Shown here: positions 1-7,975 of the stretch, piece after piece | Position numbering within the stretch: the first letter of the stretch is position 1 | How the letters are laid out: each line of letters opens with the position of its first letter | Assembly (NCBI GenBank): GCA_030525455.1 | Contig: JAUNER010000014.1 | Coordinates: 1 to 64,000 of the forward strand | Length of the DNA stretch: 64,000 nt | Direction of reading: 5' to 3' | Source of the DNA: Akkermansia sp. | GTDB taxonomy: Bacteria; Verrucomicrobiota; Verrucomicrobiia; Verrucomicrobiales; Akkermansiaceae | The notes under the pieces: generated by a model | Told to the model about the DNA's origin: nothing | Databases searched by the model: none | The model's input: only the letters and a program-made list of their open reading frames with translations | Translations under genes and position numbers: made by a program

Positions 1-226
1 AAAGTCATCTGACTTATATACACAAATAACAAAAAATAAAAAAGCTGTCAAGTAGAGGAGTTAAACCCTTGAAAAAATCTTTCAGCAAGGAATCCCCATC
101 AATCTTTACAAAATCAATAGTTTCATCATAATTTGCTTGCAACCGATATTACAAGCTTCTTTAAAATAGGATTGTCTTTTGTATATTACCTATTTTCGAC
201 ACCCTCTTAGCGAATTTAAAATAAGT

Positions 227-257
227 TATAAAACCACTTTAATTAGCTGAGTGGTTT
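227..257 (-). terminator. weak terminator-like hairpin after menG
   Basis: An 8-bp inverted repeat (AAACCACT at 231-238 and AGTGGTTT at 250-257) lies just downstream of the menG stop on the minus strand. On that strand it is followed by TTTTATAACTTATTTT, a broken T tract. This fits a rho-independent terminator of modest strength. The rest of 1-281 is AT-rich and I see no gene in it. Confidence 0.45.
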
Positions 258-281
258 AATGAAAGTTGGAGAAAATTCACC

Positions 282-953
282 CTACTTCTCAGCGGTATAA
301 ATGGAAGCAATTCCACCATTTAAGGGCTCAGCCTTGACATCAGAGAATCCGCATTCGGTAAGTAAATCAAGCATAGCCTGCCCCCTGGGGAATGCTTCTA
401 TGCTATCAGCCAAATAATCGTATGCCTCTCTGTGACCTGTCATAAGCCCGGCAATTCTAGGCAAGACATGATGTAAATATAAGCGATAGGGCTGTCTCAA
501 TAAATTCTGAGGTAACGAAAAATCCAATACTAATAAATGACCACCAGGACGCAACATTCTACGCATCTCTTTTAGTGCATCCGGATAACTAGCCATATTT
601 CTCAAGCCAAATGCGACTGTAACCACATCCCATGAGGCTTCCTCAAAGGGTAAATTCATGGCATCGGCACAGACCAAATTTTTTAATCCACGCTGAGCGG
701 CTACATCTAACATAGGCTGACAAAAATCAGACCCCGTCAATTTTACCTCGGGCATAGCTCGCAAAATAGCTAGTGCCAAATCCCCCGTGCCGGTTGCTAA
801 ATCTAGCAAATTCTTTGGTTGCCATTCGGATACAAGCTGAACTACTCGCTGTCTCCATAATAAATCAATGCCCATACTTAATACGTGGTTTGTAGCCACA
901 TAACGTGTAGCGATAGCAGAAAAGGCGGCTTTGACAAATTCCGGATTACGCAT
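282..953 (-). CDS. menG: demethylmenaquinone methyltransferase (MenG/UbiE family)
   Basis: A 223-residue SAM-dependent C-methyltransferase that would methylate demethylmenaquinone to menaquinone in the last step of the pathway, at the inner face of the membrane. SAM-binding motif I is LDLATGTGDLA near residue 50. The family signatures VTVAFGLRNM (about 110-120) and LRPGGHLLVLDFS (about 135-147) follow. Length is near that of other MenG/UbiE proteins. Because the window also has a MenF-like isochorismate synthase and a long-chain polyprenyl synthase, menaquinone is the likelier product, although ubiquinone methylation uses the same enzyme family. It stands alone, separated from tRNA-His by a terminator. 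Confidence 0.93.
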   Translation of the reverse strand: MRNPEFVKAAFSAIATRYVATNHVLSMGIDLLWRQRVVQLVSEWQPKNLLDLATGTGDLALAILRAMPEVKLTGSDFCQPMLDVAAQRGLKNLVCADAMNLPFEEASWDVVTVAFGLRNMASYPDALKEMRRMLRPGGHLLVLDFSLPQNLLRQPYRLYLHHVLPRIAGLMTGHREAYDYLADSIEAFPRGQAMLDLLTECGFSDVKAEPLNGGIASIYTAEK

Positions 954-970
954 AGCTCTGTCTGTAAAGT

Positions 971-995
971 AAAAAAGAGCACCTTAGTGCTCTTT
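971..995 (-). terminator. terminator of tRNA-His
   Basis: A perfect 9-bp stem (AAAGAGCAC at 974-982, GTGCTCTTT at 987-995) with a 4-nt loop is followed on the minus strand by further T residues. It sits 13 nt past the tRNA-His 3' end and before menG, so it ends the tRNA transcript. Confidence 0.85.
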
Positions 996-1007
996 CGGAA
1001 AATTGAA

Positions 1008-1083
1008 TGGGGTGTCGGACGGGACTCGAACCCGCAACTACCAGAATCACAATCTGGGGCTCTACCATTGAACTACCGACACC
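1008..1083 (-). tRNA. tRNA-His (GTG)
   Basis: Read on the minus strand this folds as a standard cloverleaf. The acceptor stem GTGTCGG pairs fully with CCGACAC, the anticodon loop is TTGTGAT with anticodon GTG, and the T arm is GCGGG/CCCGT around TTCGAGT. The extra 5' G (G-1, position 1083) opposite discriminator C73 is the hallmark of histidine tRNA. The 3' CCA is encoded. Confidence 0.97.
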
Positions 1084-1103
1084 ATCGAAGTTGTGGTGAG
1101 GGG

Positions 1104-1132
1104 ATTATATAAGGGCATCTCACATTTAGCAA
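1104..1132 (-). promoter_or_regulatory. sigma70-type promoter of tRNA-His
   Basis: The minus strand has TTGCTA (1127-1132) and a perfect TATAAT (1104-1109) separated by exactly 17 bp, with the -10 box about 20 bp upstream of the tRNA 5' end. This is one of the best-formed promoters in the window. Confidence 0.75.
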
Positions 1133-1263
1133 GCAGAAAAATAATTTTTTTTAAAGTATGTCAAAATCCTCCATCTTCCTTTAACAGGAAACAAAAGTTT
1201 TAATTGCATTTCTAAGACGAAGCCACTATACCATCGCCTAGAAATTGGGGTGACCAAAATTTT

Positions 1264-2718
1264 ATGATGCATATTGTCAAACACATTCTGTTAAGCATAT
1301 ACATAGGGGTATTACTGCTGGGGCACTCAGCCTTTGCAGACCGGATTCTCATGGTAACAGAAGCCACATTCCCACCATACGAATACCATGAAGGAGAAGA
1401 AATCAAAGGTATAGACCCCGAAATCATGAACGAGGTTGCCAAGCGGATGAATAAGAAACTTGTCGTAGAAGATATGAGTTTCGACTCCGTTATCACGGCT
1501 GTGGTAAGTGGGAAAGCAGATGTAGCCGCCTCCGGCATCACAATTACGGAAGAAAGAAAAAAACAAGTTGATTTTTCCCTCCCATACGTTGAAGCGGCTC
1601 AAGTCATCGTTATCAAGAAAGACTCAGCTATTCAATCAGCGGATGATTTGAAAGGGAAACGCATTGGCGTGCAACATGGAACCACCGGCGACACTTACGT
1701 CACTAAAAACATCCAACAACCGGAACGATTCCCCAATGCGGCCTTGGTTATATCGGCACTAACTGCAGGGAAGATAGATGTAGCGGTCATCGACCAAGAC
1801 CCGGCAAAAATGTTTCTAGCCAAAGAAAAAGAACTTCAAATTTTACCCAAGCCCCTTGTTATGGAACAATATGCCATAGCTGTTAAAAAGGGGAACCAGG
1901 AATTACTCAACCGAATCAACTCCACTATTCTTGACCTACAATCCACAGGAAAACTAAAAGAAATCTGTGCCAAGCATACCAATGTTATCTTAAATCAAGC
2001 AAAGACCACACCAAATGCTCCCACAGGGTTCTGGGCAGAACTGAAAGACGATTTTAATACAAACTTTATTCGTGAAAGTCGCTGGAAATATCTGGTTGAA
2101 GGTTTTTTGATTACCATAGAAATTTCCTTTTTCTCTGTACTTGTCGGTATTTTCATGGGCTTTATTGTCGCCGTTATTCGCTCAACTTACGATAAAACCG
2201 GCAAACTCCGATTCTTAAACGCACTTTGCAAAATCTACCTCACGGTCATTCGTGGCACTCCGGTTGTAGTACAGCTATTAATTATTTATTTTGTGATTTT
2301 CGGCTCAGTTGATATTAGTAAAATCATAGTGGCTATCGTGGCTTTCGGGTTTAATTCCGGAGCGTATGTAGCAGAAATTATCCGCAGTGGAATTATGTCC
2401 ATAGACAAAGGCCAATTTGAAGCAGGTCGCAGTTTGGGGCTAAATCACACACAGACGATGCTTTACATCATCCTGCCACAAGCCTTTAAGAACGTTTTAC
2501 CGGCCTTGGGGAATGAATTTATCGTACTCTTAAAAGAAACCAGTGTATCCGGCTACATTGCACTGGCAGACCTAACGAAGGGGGGCGACATCATACGAAG
2601 CCAAACCTATACTGCATTTTTACCCTTGATGGCCGTGGCTATCATCTATTTAGCCATAGTGATGTTATTTAGTCACCTGCTTAACAAACTCGAACAAAGA
2701 TTAAAAAACAATGAATAA
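1264..2718 (+). CDS. polar amino-acid ABC transporter, fused substrate-binding protein and permease
   Basis: A 484-residue fusion. A signal peptide (about 1-25) leads into a periplasmic family-3 solute-binding domain (about 27-245), seen in FPPYEYHEG, GIDPEI, VSGKADVAASGITIT and KGKRIGVQHGTTGD. A HisM/GlnP-type permease domain follows (about 275-480), with the EAA-loop motif QFEAGRSLGLNHTQ near residue 390. It would import a polar amino acid (Gln, Glu, Arg or His); the ligand cannot be read from sequence. Its 3' end overlaps the ATPase gene by 8 bp, so the two should be translationally coupled and form one importer. The start could equally be the second ATG at 1267. Confidence 0.9.
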   Translation: MMHIVKHILLSIYIGVLLLGHSAFADRILMVTEATFPPYEYHEGEEIKGIDPEIMNEVAKRMNKKLVVEDMSFDSVITAVVSGKADVAASGITITEERKKQVDFSLPYVEAAQVIVIKKDSAIQSADDLKGKRIGVQHGTTGDTYVTKNIQQPERFPNAALVISALTAGKIDVAVIDQDPAKMFLAKEKELQILPKPLVMEQYAIAVKKGNQELLNRINSTILDLQSTGKLKEICAKHTNVILNQAKTTPNAPTGFWAELKDDFNTNFIRESRWKYLVEGFLITIEISFFSVLVGIFMGFIVAVIRSTYDKTGKLRFLNALCKIYLTVIRGTPVVVQLLIIYFVIFGSVDISKIIVAIVAFGFNSGAYVAEIIRSGIMSIDKGQFEAGRSLGLNHTQTMLYIILPQAFKNVLPALGNEFIVLLKETSVSGYIALADLTKGGDIIRSQTYTAFLPLMAVAIIYLAIVMLFSHLLNKLEQRLKNNE

Positions 2719-3457
2719 CACAACTGCTCCTGCTATGTTCCAAATAAAAAATTTAGTCAAAGAATTTGACCAATTCCACGCCGTAAATGGAATTTCTACA
2801 GAAATCCAAAAAGGCGAAGTTGTCTTTATTGTTGGTCCCTCCGGCTCAGGGAAAAGTACCTTTTTGCGATGTCTAAACCTTTTAGAAGAACCAAGTGCCG
2901 GCACTATCCTTTTTAAGGGTCAAGACATCACAGCCCCTCATACCAACGTGAATGAATTTCGCCAACACGTGGGAATGGTTTTTCAGCATTTTAATTTATT
3001 CCCACATCTAAGCATCCTAGAAAACATCATACTTGCTCCTGTAAAAACAAGACGCTCAACAAAAAGTGAGGCTATAGCTCATGCAGAAACTCTACTCAAA
3101 CGAATTGGTCTATTTGAAAAAAGACACGCCTACCCTCCTCAGCTTTCAGGGGGGCAAAAACAAAGAATTGCCATCGTCAGAGCTCTTGTCATGAACCCGG
3201 ATGTTATTCTTTTTGATGAACCCACCTCTGCATTAGACCCGGAAATGGTAGGTGAAGTGCTTTCTCTCATGAAAGACTTGGCTAAAGATGGCTTGACGAT
3301 GATTGTAGTGACTCACGAGATTAGTTTTGCTCGTGAAATTGCTTCAAAAATCTTATTCCTGGACAAAGGGCAAATCATTGCTGATGGCTCGCCTGAAGAA
3401 GTAATCGATAATTCTTCTCTCCCTCGCGTACAAGAATTCTTCTCTCGTGTACGATAA
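2711..3457 (+). CDS. glnQ: polar amino-acid ABC transporter ATP-binding protein (GlnQ-like)
   Basis: A 248-residue ATPase with Walker A GPSGSGKST (about 42-50), a Q loop in MVFQHFNLFPH, the signature LSGGQKQR (about 144-151), Walker B VILFDEPTSALDPEM (about 164-178) and the switch His in VVTHE. It closely matches GlnQ/HisP ATPases in length and motifs. It powers the fused binding protein/permease encoded by the overlapping upstream gene. The gene symbol is by family resemblance; glutamine as substrate is not proven. A strong hairpin terminator follows. Confidence 0.92.
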   Translation: MNNTTAPAMFQIKNLVKEFDQFHAVNGISTEIQKGEVVFIVGPSGSGKSTFLRCLNLLEEPSAGTILFKGQDITAPHTNVNEFRQHVGMVFQHFNLFPHLSILENIILAPVKTRRSTKSEAIAHAETLLKRIGLFEKRHAYPPQLSGGQKQRIAIVRALVMNPDVILFDEPTSALDPEMVGEVLSLMKDLAKDGLTMIVVTHEISFAREIASKILFLDKGQIIADGSPEEVIDNSSLPRVQEFFSRVR

Positions 3458-3459
3458 AA

Positions 3460-3491
3460 AAAGCACTTTGTGTTTAACTACAAAGTGCTTT
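3460..3491. terminator. bidirectional terminator between glnQ and def
   Basis: An 11-bp stem (AAGCACTTTGT, 3461-3471, with ACAAAGTGCTT, 3480-3490) has an A tract on its left and TTTT-type sequence on its right. It can therefore end both the rightward glnQ transcript and the leftward tonB-exbB-exbD-def transcript. Confidence 0.85.
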
Positions 3492-3518
3492 TGAAATCAT
3501 TAATATACCGGATTCTCC

Positions 3519-4067
3519 CTAGTATCCGGCAGCCAATCGCTTTAGCTTGTTTTTAAGAGTAATCTTCTGTGCAGAAGAAACTCTCTCTACAAACAAAATA
3601 CCATTTAAGTGGTCGCACTCATGCTGTAAGCAACGAGCTAGTAAGCCATTACAATCAACGGTAATAACTGTGCCATCTAAAAGTGTAAGAGTGGCTTTTA
3701 CATAATCCGGTCGTATCACAGAAGCACGAATACGATGCACACTTAAACACCCTTCGTGAAAGGGATGCATCTTGCCATAAGGCTCAAGTACCGGATTAAC
3801 AAACATCAGGGGCATGATGTCTTCAAGTTTCTTGTCTTCCCCATTTACTTGAAGGAAAGAAACAGATTCTTCTTCTGCCGGAATGTCTATTACAACCAAC
3901 TGAACAGGCACACTTACCTGGGGTGCCGCAAGCCCAATCCCCTCAGCTGCATACATTGTTTCCAACATATTATCTGCCAAAGATTTCAAAGCATCATCAA
4001 AATGCTCTATCGGGCGACATTTTTCTTTTAATACAGGGTTTCCGTACTGTGCAATTTCTAGCAACAT
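3519..4067 (-). CDS. def: peptide deformylase
   Basis: A 182-residue metalloprotease-like enzyme that removes the formyl group from nascent N-terminal Met. All three family motifs are intact: GIGLAAPQ (about 43-50), EGCLS (about 108-112, metal-ligand Cys) and QHECDH (about 148-153, two His ligands and the catalytic Glu). It is the last gene of the leftward tonB-exbB-exbD-def run, 23 bp after exbD. The usual partner fmt is not adjacent. A GGAG sequence lies roughly 20 nt upstream of the ATG, rather far for a normal ribosome-binding site. Confidence 0.95.
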   Translation of the reverse strand: MLLEIAQYGNPVLKEKCRPIEHFDDALKSLADNMLETMYAAEGIGLAAPQVSVPVQLVVIDIPAEEESVSFLQVNGEDKKLEDIMPLMFVNPVLEPYGKMHPFHEGCLSVHRIRASVIRPDYVKATLTLLDGTVITVDCNGLLARCLQHECDHLNGILFVERVSSAQKITLKNKLKRLAAGY

Positions 4068-4090
4068 AATGGTTATTCTTTCTCGTCTCC

Positions 4091-4519
4091 TTACTTGGTT
4101 GTAGCAGAACCGGATTCTATTCTGGCAGGAACATCGCTTGCGTCAATACCAGCGGCTGTCAGTGCATCCAAAATTTGCACTATTGTCCCAAATGAGGCAT
4201 CTGTGTCTACATCTAGTTGCATCTGCAAATCCGGATTCTTTTTTTTCATTTCCATCAGCAATGTGGGCAACTGAGTTACCTCTATGGCACTATCATCCAA
4301 ATACACCTTTGAATCATGTGTCACGGCAAGCACAGCTCTTTTCTGCTTAATTTCTTCTCCTTTAATAAACTCCGCACTTGGCACATTAATTATTAGAGAA
4401 GACTGTGGCTGTTTCCATTGGGTATGCACAATGAAAAATATGAGCAAAATGGTCAAAATATCAACCATTGGTACAATGGGAATGCCAGCTTTCCCGCTTT
4501 TTTTCCTATAAAACTCCAT
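4091..4519 (-). CDS. exbD: ExbD/TolR-family biopolymer transport protein
   Basis: A 142-residue protein with the ExbD/TolR layout: a short basic N-terminus, one TM helix (about 15-33, beginning IPIVPMVDILTILLIFF, with the conserved proton-path Asp in MVDI) and a periplasmic domain containing DSKVYLDDSAI. It forms the proton channel with the ExbB-like protein encoded 14 bp upstream and transmits energy to the TonB/TolA-like protein. The set could be a Ton or a Tol system; no TolB or Pal gene is nearby, which favours Ton. Confidence 0.88.
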   Translation of the reverse strand: MEFYRKKSGKAGIPIVPMVDILTILLIFFIVHTQWKQPQSSLIINVPSAEFIKGEEIKQKRAVLAVTHDSKVYLDDSAIEVTQLPTLLMEMKKKNPDLQMQLDVDTDASFGTIVQILDALTAAGIDASDVPARIESGSATTK

Positions 4520-4533
4520 CGTGTCCTATTCGT

Positions 4534-5154
4534 TTAGTGATTTTGGTAACGATGTGAAATAAGCTCAATAAGCAAGCTTTCCATTTGTGAAGACTGTCTC
4601 TCTAGTTTACGAGAATAATACACACTTGCTATCACGGCCGGAGTGGCTATGGCCAAGCCAACTATTGTTGTATTGAGTGCCTGAGAAATCCCTTGAGTAA
4701 TCATGTTATATTCATCAGCAGAACCTTGACCAAACACACCAAATATCACAACCAATCCACTAGCCGTACCTAAAATTCCAAACATCGGTGCTATCGTTGC
4801 AACCATGTCGAGGACAGATAAGCCGGACTGAAGCACATGAAACTCTTTTTTGGCACGGGCTTGAACACGTTCTTTGAGCAATTCTGTATCTCCGGTTTCA
4901 TCCGTTAGAACTATTTTTACAAGGCGAGCAAAGCTTGAGTTTTCCCTTTCTAGCTCTGATTTTAATTCATCTACGCTTTGAGTACCACTCAATGTTCGGT
5001 ATACAGAGTTTATCAGTTTCTCCGGCATCACGCAGGAGCGTCTCATATTAAACATTCGATAAAAAATAACACTTACTACTAAAATCGAACACACTAATAA
5101 TGGGTACATAAAAATACCACCTGATTGAAAGAATGTAATGCAGTCTTGTATCAT
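4534..5154 (-). CDS. exbB: MotA/TolQ/ExbB proton-channel family protein
   Basis: A 206-residue inner-membrane protein with an N-terminal TM helix (about 15-33), a cytoplasmic loop, and two C-terminal helices. These carry the family motifs LDMVATIAPMFGILGTASGL (about 118-137) and ALNTTIVGLAIATPAVIA (about 160-177). It is the proton-channel subunit energising TonB-type transport across the outer membrane. It sits between the TonB-like and exbD genes with about 20-bp spacings, indicating one operon. Confidence 0.9.
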   Translation of the reverse strand: MIQDCITFFQSGGIFMYPLLVCSILVVSVIFYRMFNMRRSCVMPEKLINSVYRTLSGTQSVDELKSELERENSSFARLVKIVLTDETGDTELLKERVQARAKKEFHVLQSGLSVLDMVATIAPMFGILGTASGLVVIFGVFGQGSADEYNMITQGISQALNTTIVGLAIATPAVIASVYYSRKLERQSSQMESLLIELISHRYQNH

Positions 5155-5175
5155 GTTTGTTTCTCTCGTTTGTTG

Positions 5176-6357
5176 TTAATAAAATGAAAAGTTAAATGTG
5201 AAGTGTAGCTCCATTTGCTCACCAATGAGTGAGTCTTGGACTTCTTTCGGCATTGGTGGAAGCAGAGCATTTTTGATAGCTCGGAAAGTAAAGGCCTTTT
5301 GGTTTTCACTGGCACCGCTACGAGCCATTTGGGTCATAGTTGTTACTTTTCCGGCTTTATTGATAAGCAGACGAACTGTAATTGAGCCAATTTCCACCAG
5401 ACTTCTATTGCGTTCGCATTCATAGTACCAAGGTTTTGCAATCGCTCGATAAACCTGCATTTGATAATCACCAAGCACCGTCTTTTCTACATCCACACTG
5501 GGTCGTCTGCCTAGTGAAAACTTCCCAATCTGCCGAGTTTTTCGCTCATTTGTCTTAAATCCCGGTTGACTTGATTCCCCAAAAATGGGGTCATAATACG
5601 TCTTTTTCCCGGATGATTGAGGACGTGATTGTAACAATAATTTCTCTAGCTGAGCAAACTTCGAATCATCACCTTCCTCAAATTCAGCAGGCTGGGGCAC
5701 AAGCACCGCAGATGGTAATTGGATGGGGGCACTTTCTTTCTTAGGAGAAGTATTTTCTTGTTGAGCCAATTTTTCACTGGCTTCTAGTGAATTTTGTTTG
5801 TCAATCACCTCATTCGCATTCCCTTGTTGAGGGGGAATCAGCCGGCTTTCATTTATTGAAACGTCATTTTCATTATGCCCATTTAGTAATGGCACAGCAG
5901 TTTCTTTTTCATGAGAGATATCTCCCTTTTGCTCCTTTTGGTCAAATAAAACAAGTTCCGGAGATTCCTTCCCATCTTGTGCAGGTAGCTCTACTTCACT
6001 ACTATCAGGAGCTTTACGCCCACCCTCTGCTCGAGTATTTTTATCACTTTGAAATTTAGGGATTTCGGGTGGCGTGGCACTTTCTTGTTCTAACGATGTT
6101 TTTACAATAGGTTTTTCTGGGCTTTTTTCTTTTGCAGACTCTTTCATTTCTGAATGTTGGCGTTGCCATTTTACCAATCTTATTGTCGTCTTTTCTTTCT
6201 TCTGATTGGTCAGAAATTCATCGCCCATTGTCCACCACGTCGTAGGCATTACAGCTCCACAAATAAACATCATCACATGAACCAAAATGGATAGCAACAC
6301 GCAAATTCCCCAGGAAAACCCGGTAAATTTTGCATTGTTCCTATGTGGTAAGTTCAT
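5176..6357 (-). CDS. tonB: TonB/TolA-like energy transducer
   Basis: A 393-residue protein with one N-terminal TM anchor (about 14-40), a long Glu/Lys/Pro/Gln-rich periplasmic spacer (about 50-290) and a C-terminal TonB-type domain (about 300-393) visible as YRAIAKPWYYECERN and VRLLINKAGKVT. It would carry energy from ExbB/ExbD to outer-membrane receptors. It is the first gene of the leftward operon with exbB, exbD and def. The long acidic spacer also recalls TolA, so a Tol role remains possible. The symbol is used for the family only. Confidence 0.8.
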   Translation of the reverse strand: MNLPHRNNAKFTGFSWGICVLLSILVHVMMFICGAVMPTTWWTMGDEFLTNQKKEKTTIRLVKWQRQHSEMKESAKEKSPEKPIVKTSLEQESATPPEIPKFQSDKNTRAEGGRKAPDSSEVELPAQDGKESPELVLFDQKEQKGDISHEKETAVPLLNGHNENDVSINESRLIPPQQGNANEVIDKQNSLEASEKLAQQENTSPKKESAPIQLPSAVLVPQPAEFEEGDDSKFAQLEKLLLQSRPQSSGKKTYYDPIFGESSQPGFKTNERKTRQIGKFSLGRRPSVDVEKTVLGDYQMQVYRAIAKPWYYECERNRSLVEIGSITVRLLINKAGKVTTMTQMARSGASENQKAFTFRAIKNALLPPMPKEVQDSLIGEQMELHFTFNFSFY

Positions 6358-6476
6358 GTGTCCATCATTAACTTTTCATGAGCATTTGCAACTTATTATC
6401 TAGTCAGTAACTGATGTCTGTTGTGATAAAATTTCCTTCGATTCAATCTTACTTATGACAATTCCTAACTTTTGTA

Positions 6477-6505
6477 TTGCAGAGTGCCCAAAAGAGTATC
6501 ATACT
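6477..6505 (+). promoter_or_regulatory. candidate promoter of ssb
   Basis: TTGCAG (6477-6482) and CATACT (6500-6505) are separated by 17 bp, about 68 bp upstream of the ssb start in the divergent gap between the TonB-like gene and ssb. The -10 box is a partial match only. Confidence 0.4.
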
Positions 6506-6572
6506 AATTACGATAAAAATGCTACCAAGAGGTGGCAAAATTCACACATATTAAGTTAACGTACTACACATT

Positions 6573-7073
6573 ATGGCTAATCTGAACAAGGTTATGTTAA
6601 TGGGCAACCTCACGGCAAATCCGGAACTCCGCTATACTCCTAAAGGTACGGCAGTAACTGATTTACGTCTTGCCATTAATCGTTATTACAGCGGCGAAAA
6701 TTCCGAACGACAAGAAGAAACCACATTTGTTGATGTGACTCTTTGGAATCGTCAAGCTGAAATTGCAAACCAATATCTCACAAAAGGTAGCGGCGTATTT
6801 ATCGAAGGTCGCTTACAACTAGATACTTGGGAAGATAAAGCTACTGGGCAAAAACGCAATAAGCTCCGCGTCATTGGTGAATCCTTGCAGTTATTACCTC
6901 GTGCCGGTGCTCCTACCGGGGTTCCTTATAATGATGGTAACAATCAACAAGCTCGCCCCAATTATAATAATGGTGGTAATTTCAATCAACCAAGACAACA
7001 GAGCTATAACCCACCGCCTAGTGCTCCTCAGAATGGCGGTTTTATCGACGCTGACGACGATATCCCATTCTAA
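6573..7073 (+). CDS. ssb: single-stranded DNA-binding protein
   Basis: A 166-residue SSB. The N-terminal OB fold (about 1-105) begins ANLNKVMLMGNLTANPELRY and includes TFVDVTLWNRQAE and GSGVFIEGRLQLDTW. A Gly/Asn/Pro/Gln-rich flexible linker follows, then the acidic tip DADDDIPF that docks SSB-interacting repair and replication proteins. Length is typical. It is monocistronic, followed by a strong terminator; the usual rpsF/rpsR neighbours are absent. Confidence 0.96.
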   Translation: MANLNKVMLMGNLTANPELRYTPKGTAVTDLRLAINRYYSGENSERQEETTFVDVTLWNRQAEIANQYLTKGSGVFIEGRLQLDTWEDKATGQKRNKLRVIGESLQLLPRAGAPTGVPYNDGNNQQARPNYNNGGNFNQPRQQSYNPPPSAPQNGGFIDADDDIPF

Positions 7074-7096
7074 AATATCATTCCCTCTATTCTTCC

Positions 7097-7132
7097 AAAA
7101 ATCCGATTCTCCAAATAGAGAATCGGATTTTT
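7097..7132. terminator. terminator after ssb
   Basis: A 13-bp stem (AAAATCCGATTCT, 7098-7110, with AGAATCGGATTTT, 7119-7131) with an 8-nt loop is followed by a T-rich tail on the plus strand. It also has an A-rich left flank, so it may work in both directions. Confidence 0.87.
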
Positions 7133-7215
7133 ATTTAAAAAAATTACTTTTCTCAGAATTGGATTACAATTTCTGATTATTTTAATAGGAATACAAATAA
7201 TCAACATTATTTTAC

Positions 7216-7920
7216 ATGACAAACCCACTTTACAGCCTCATTGCTATTTTTACAATCATCCAGACTCAAGCGGCCACACTCAGTGCAGAAAATTGGTGGA
7301 CAGAAGCTCCGGAAGGGTGTTTCACCTTCAAAGAAAATGGAACACTACACATAACTGGTAATTCAAACGGCAACGAACTATTCTACATTATCAAAGATGA
7401 AGATAAAGGCACAAACCTCATGCAAAACGGGAGTGGGCTTTCTATCAGTATTCAACTTAACACAGCGACATTCCTCAACGATAAAGAAACAAGCTTGCAC
7501 ATAAACTTTCACAATAACAACTCAGAAATAAATGGGGCAGACTACTATCAAAATATTCACATAGACAATATCAATAATAGTCTAAATATCTATGATATAG
7601 ATACTAAAATGGATTTTTATCACACACTAGACCTCAACAATGAAATCACCACAGTGCGAGTAAATTTCACAGTAAAGAACGATATGCTTTATTGTAACTA
7701 CTCTGTAAATGATTATACAAGCAATGATTTCATCATAAAAGAAGCACCCACTCAATTAGACTGGAAACCATCTTTCGGAATAAGTACTACAGAAACAAAT
7801 ATTTTCACAGTAACGGATGTCTCTTTCATTTCTGTACCCGAACCTACAACGGCAAGCTTAACCCTACTTGCCTTGACAGGATATACACTACGCCGACGTA
7901 GAGTAAATAAATCAAATTAA
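7216..7920 (+). CDS. PEP-CTERM sorting-domain protein
   Basis: A 234-residue secreted protein of unknown function. An N-terminal signal peptide (about 1-20) precedes a beta-rich Asn/Thr/Ser-rich body that resembles a LamG-like or other carbohydrate-binding sandwich only in general composition. The C-terminus is a classic PEP-CTERM tripartite tail: VPEPTT, a hydrophobic helix (LTLLALTGY) and the basic end RRRRVNK. In known systems such tails are recognised by exosortase and the proteins are placed on the surface or in the exopolysaccharide. No exosortase gene is in the window. The gene stands alone after the ssb terminator. Confidence 0.8.
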   Translation: MTNPLYSLIAIFTIIQTQAATLSAENWWTEAPEGCFTFKENGTLHITGNSNGNELFYIIKDEDKGTNLMQNGSGLSISIQLNTATFLNDKETSLHINFHNNNSEINGADYYQNIHIDNINNSLNIYDIDTKMDFYHTLDLNNEITTVRVNFTVKNDMLYCNYSVNDYTSNDFIIKEAPTQLDWKPSFGISTTETNIFTVTDVSFISVPEPTTASLTLLALTGYTLRRRRVNKSN

Positions 7921-7975
7921 ATTTTCCCTCTCTTGTGTAGCTCCAATGAGGGAAGCCCCCCTTCCTACCCCCATC

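Noticed and set aside
885-1112. Plus-strand open frame over the menG 5' end and tRNA-His
   Set aside because: It overlaps menG and a clear tRNA antisense and has no recognisable domain.
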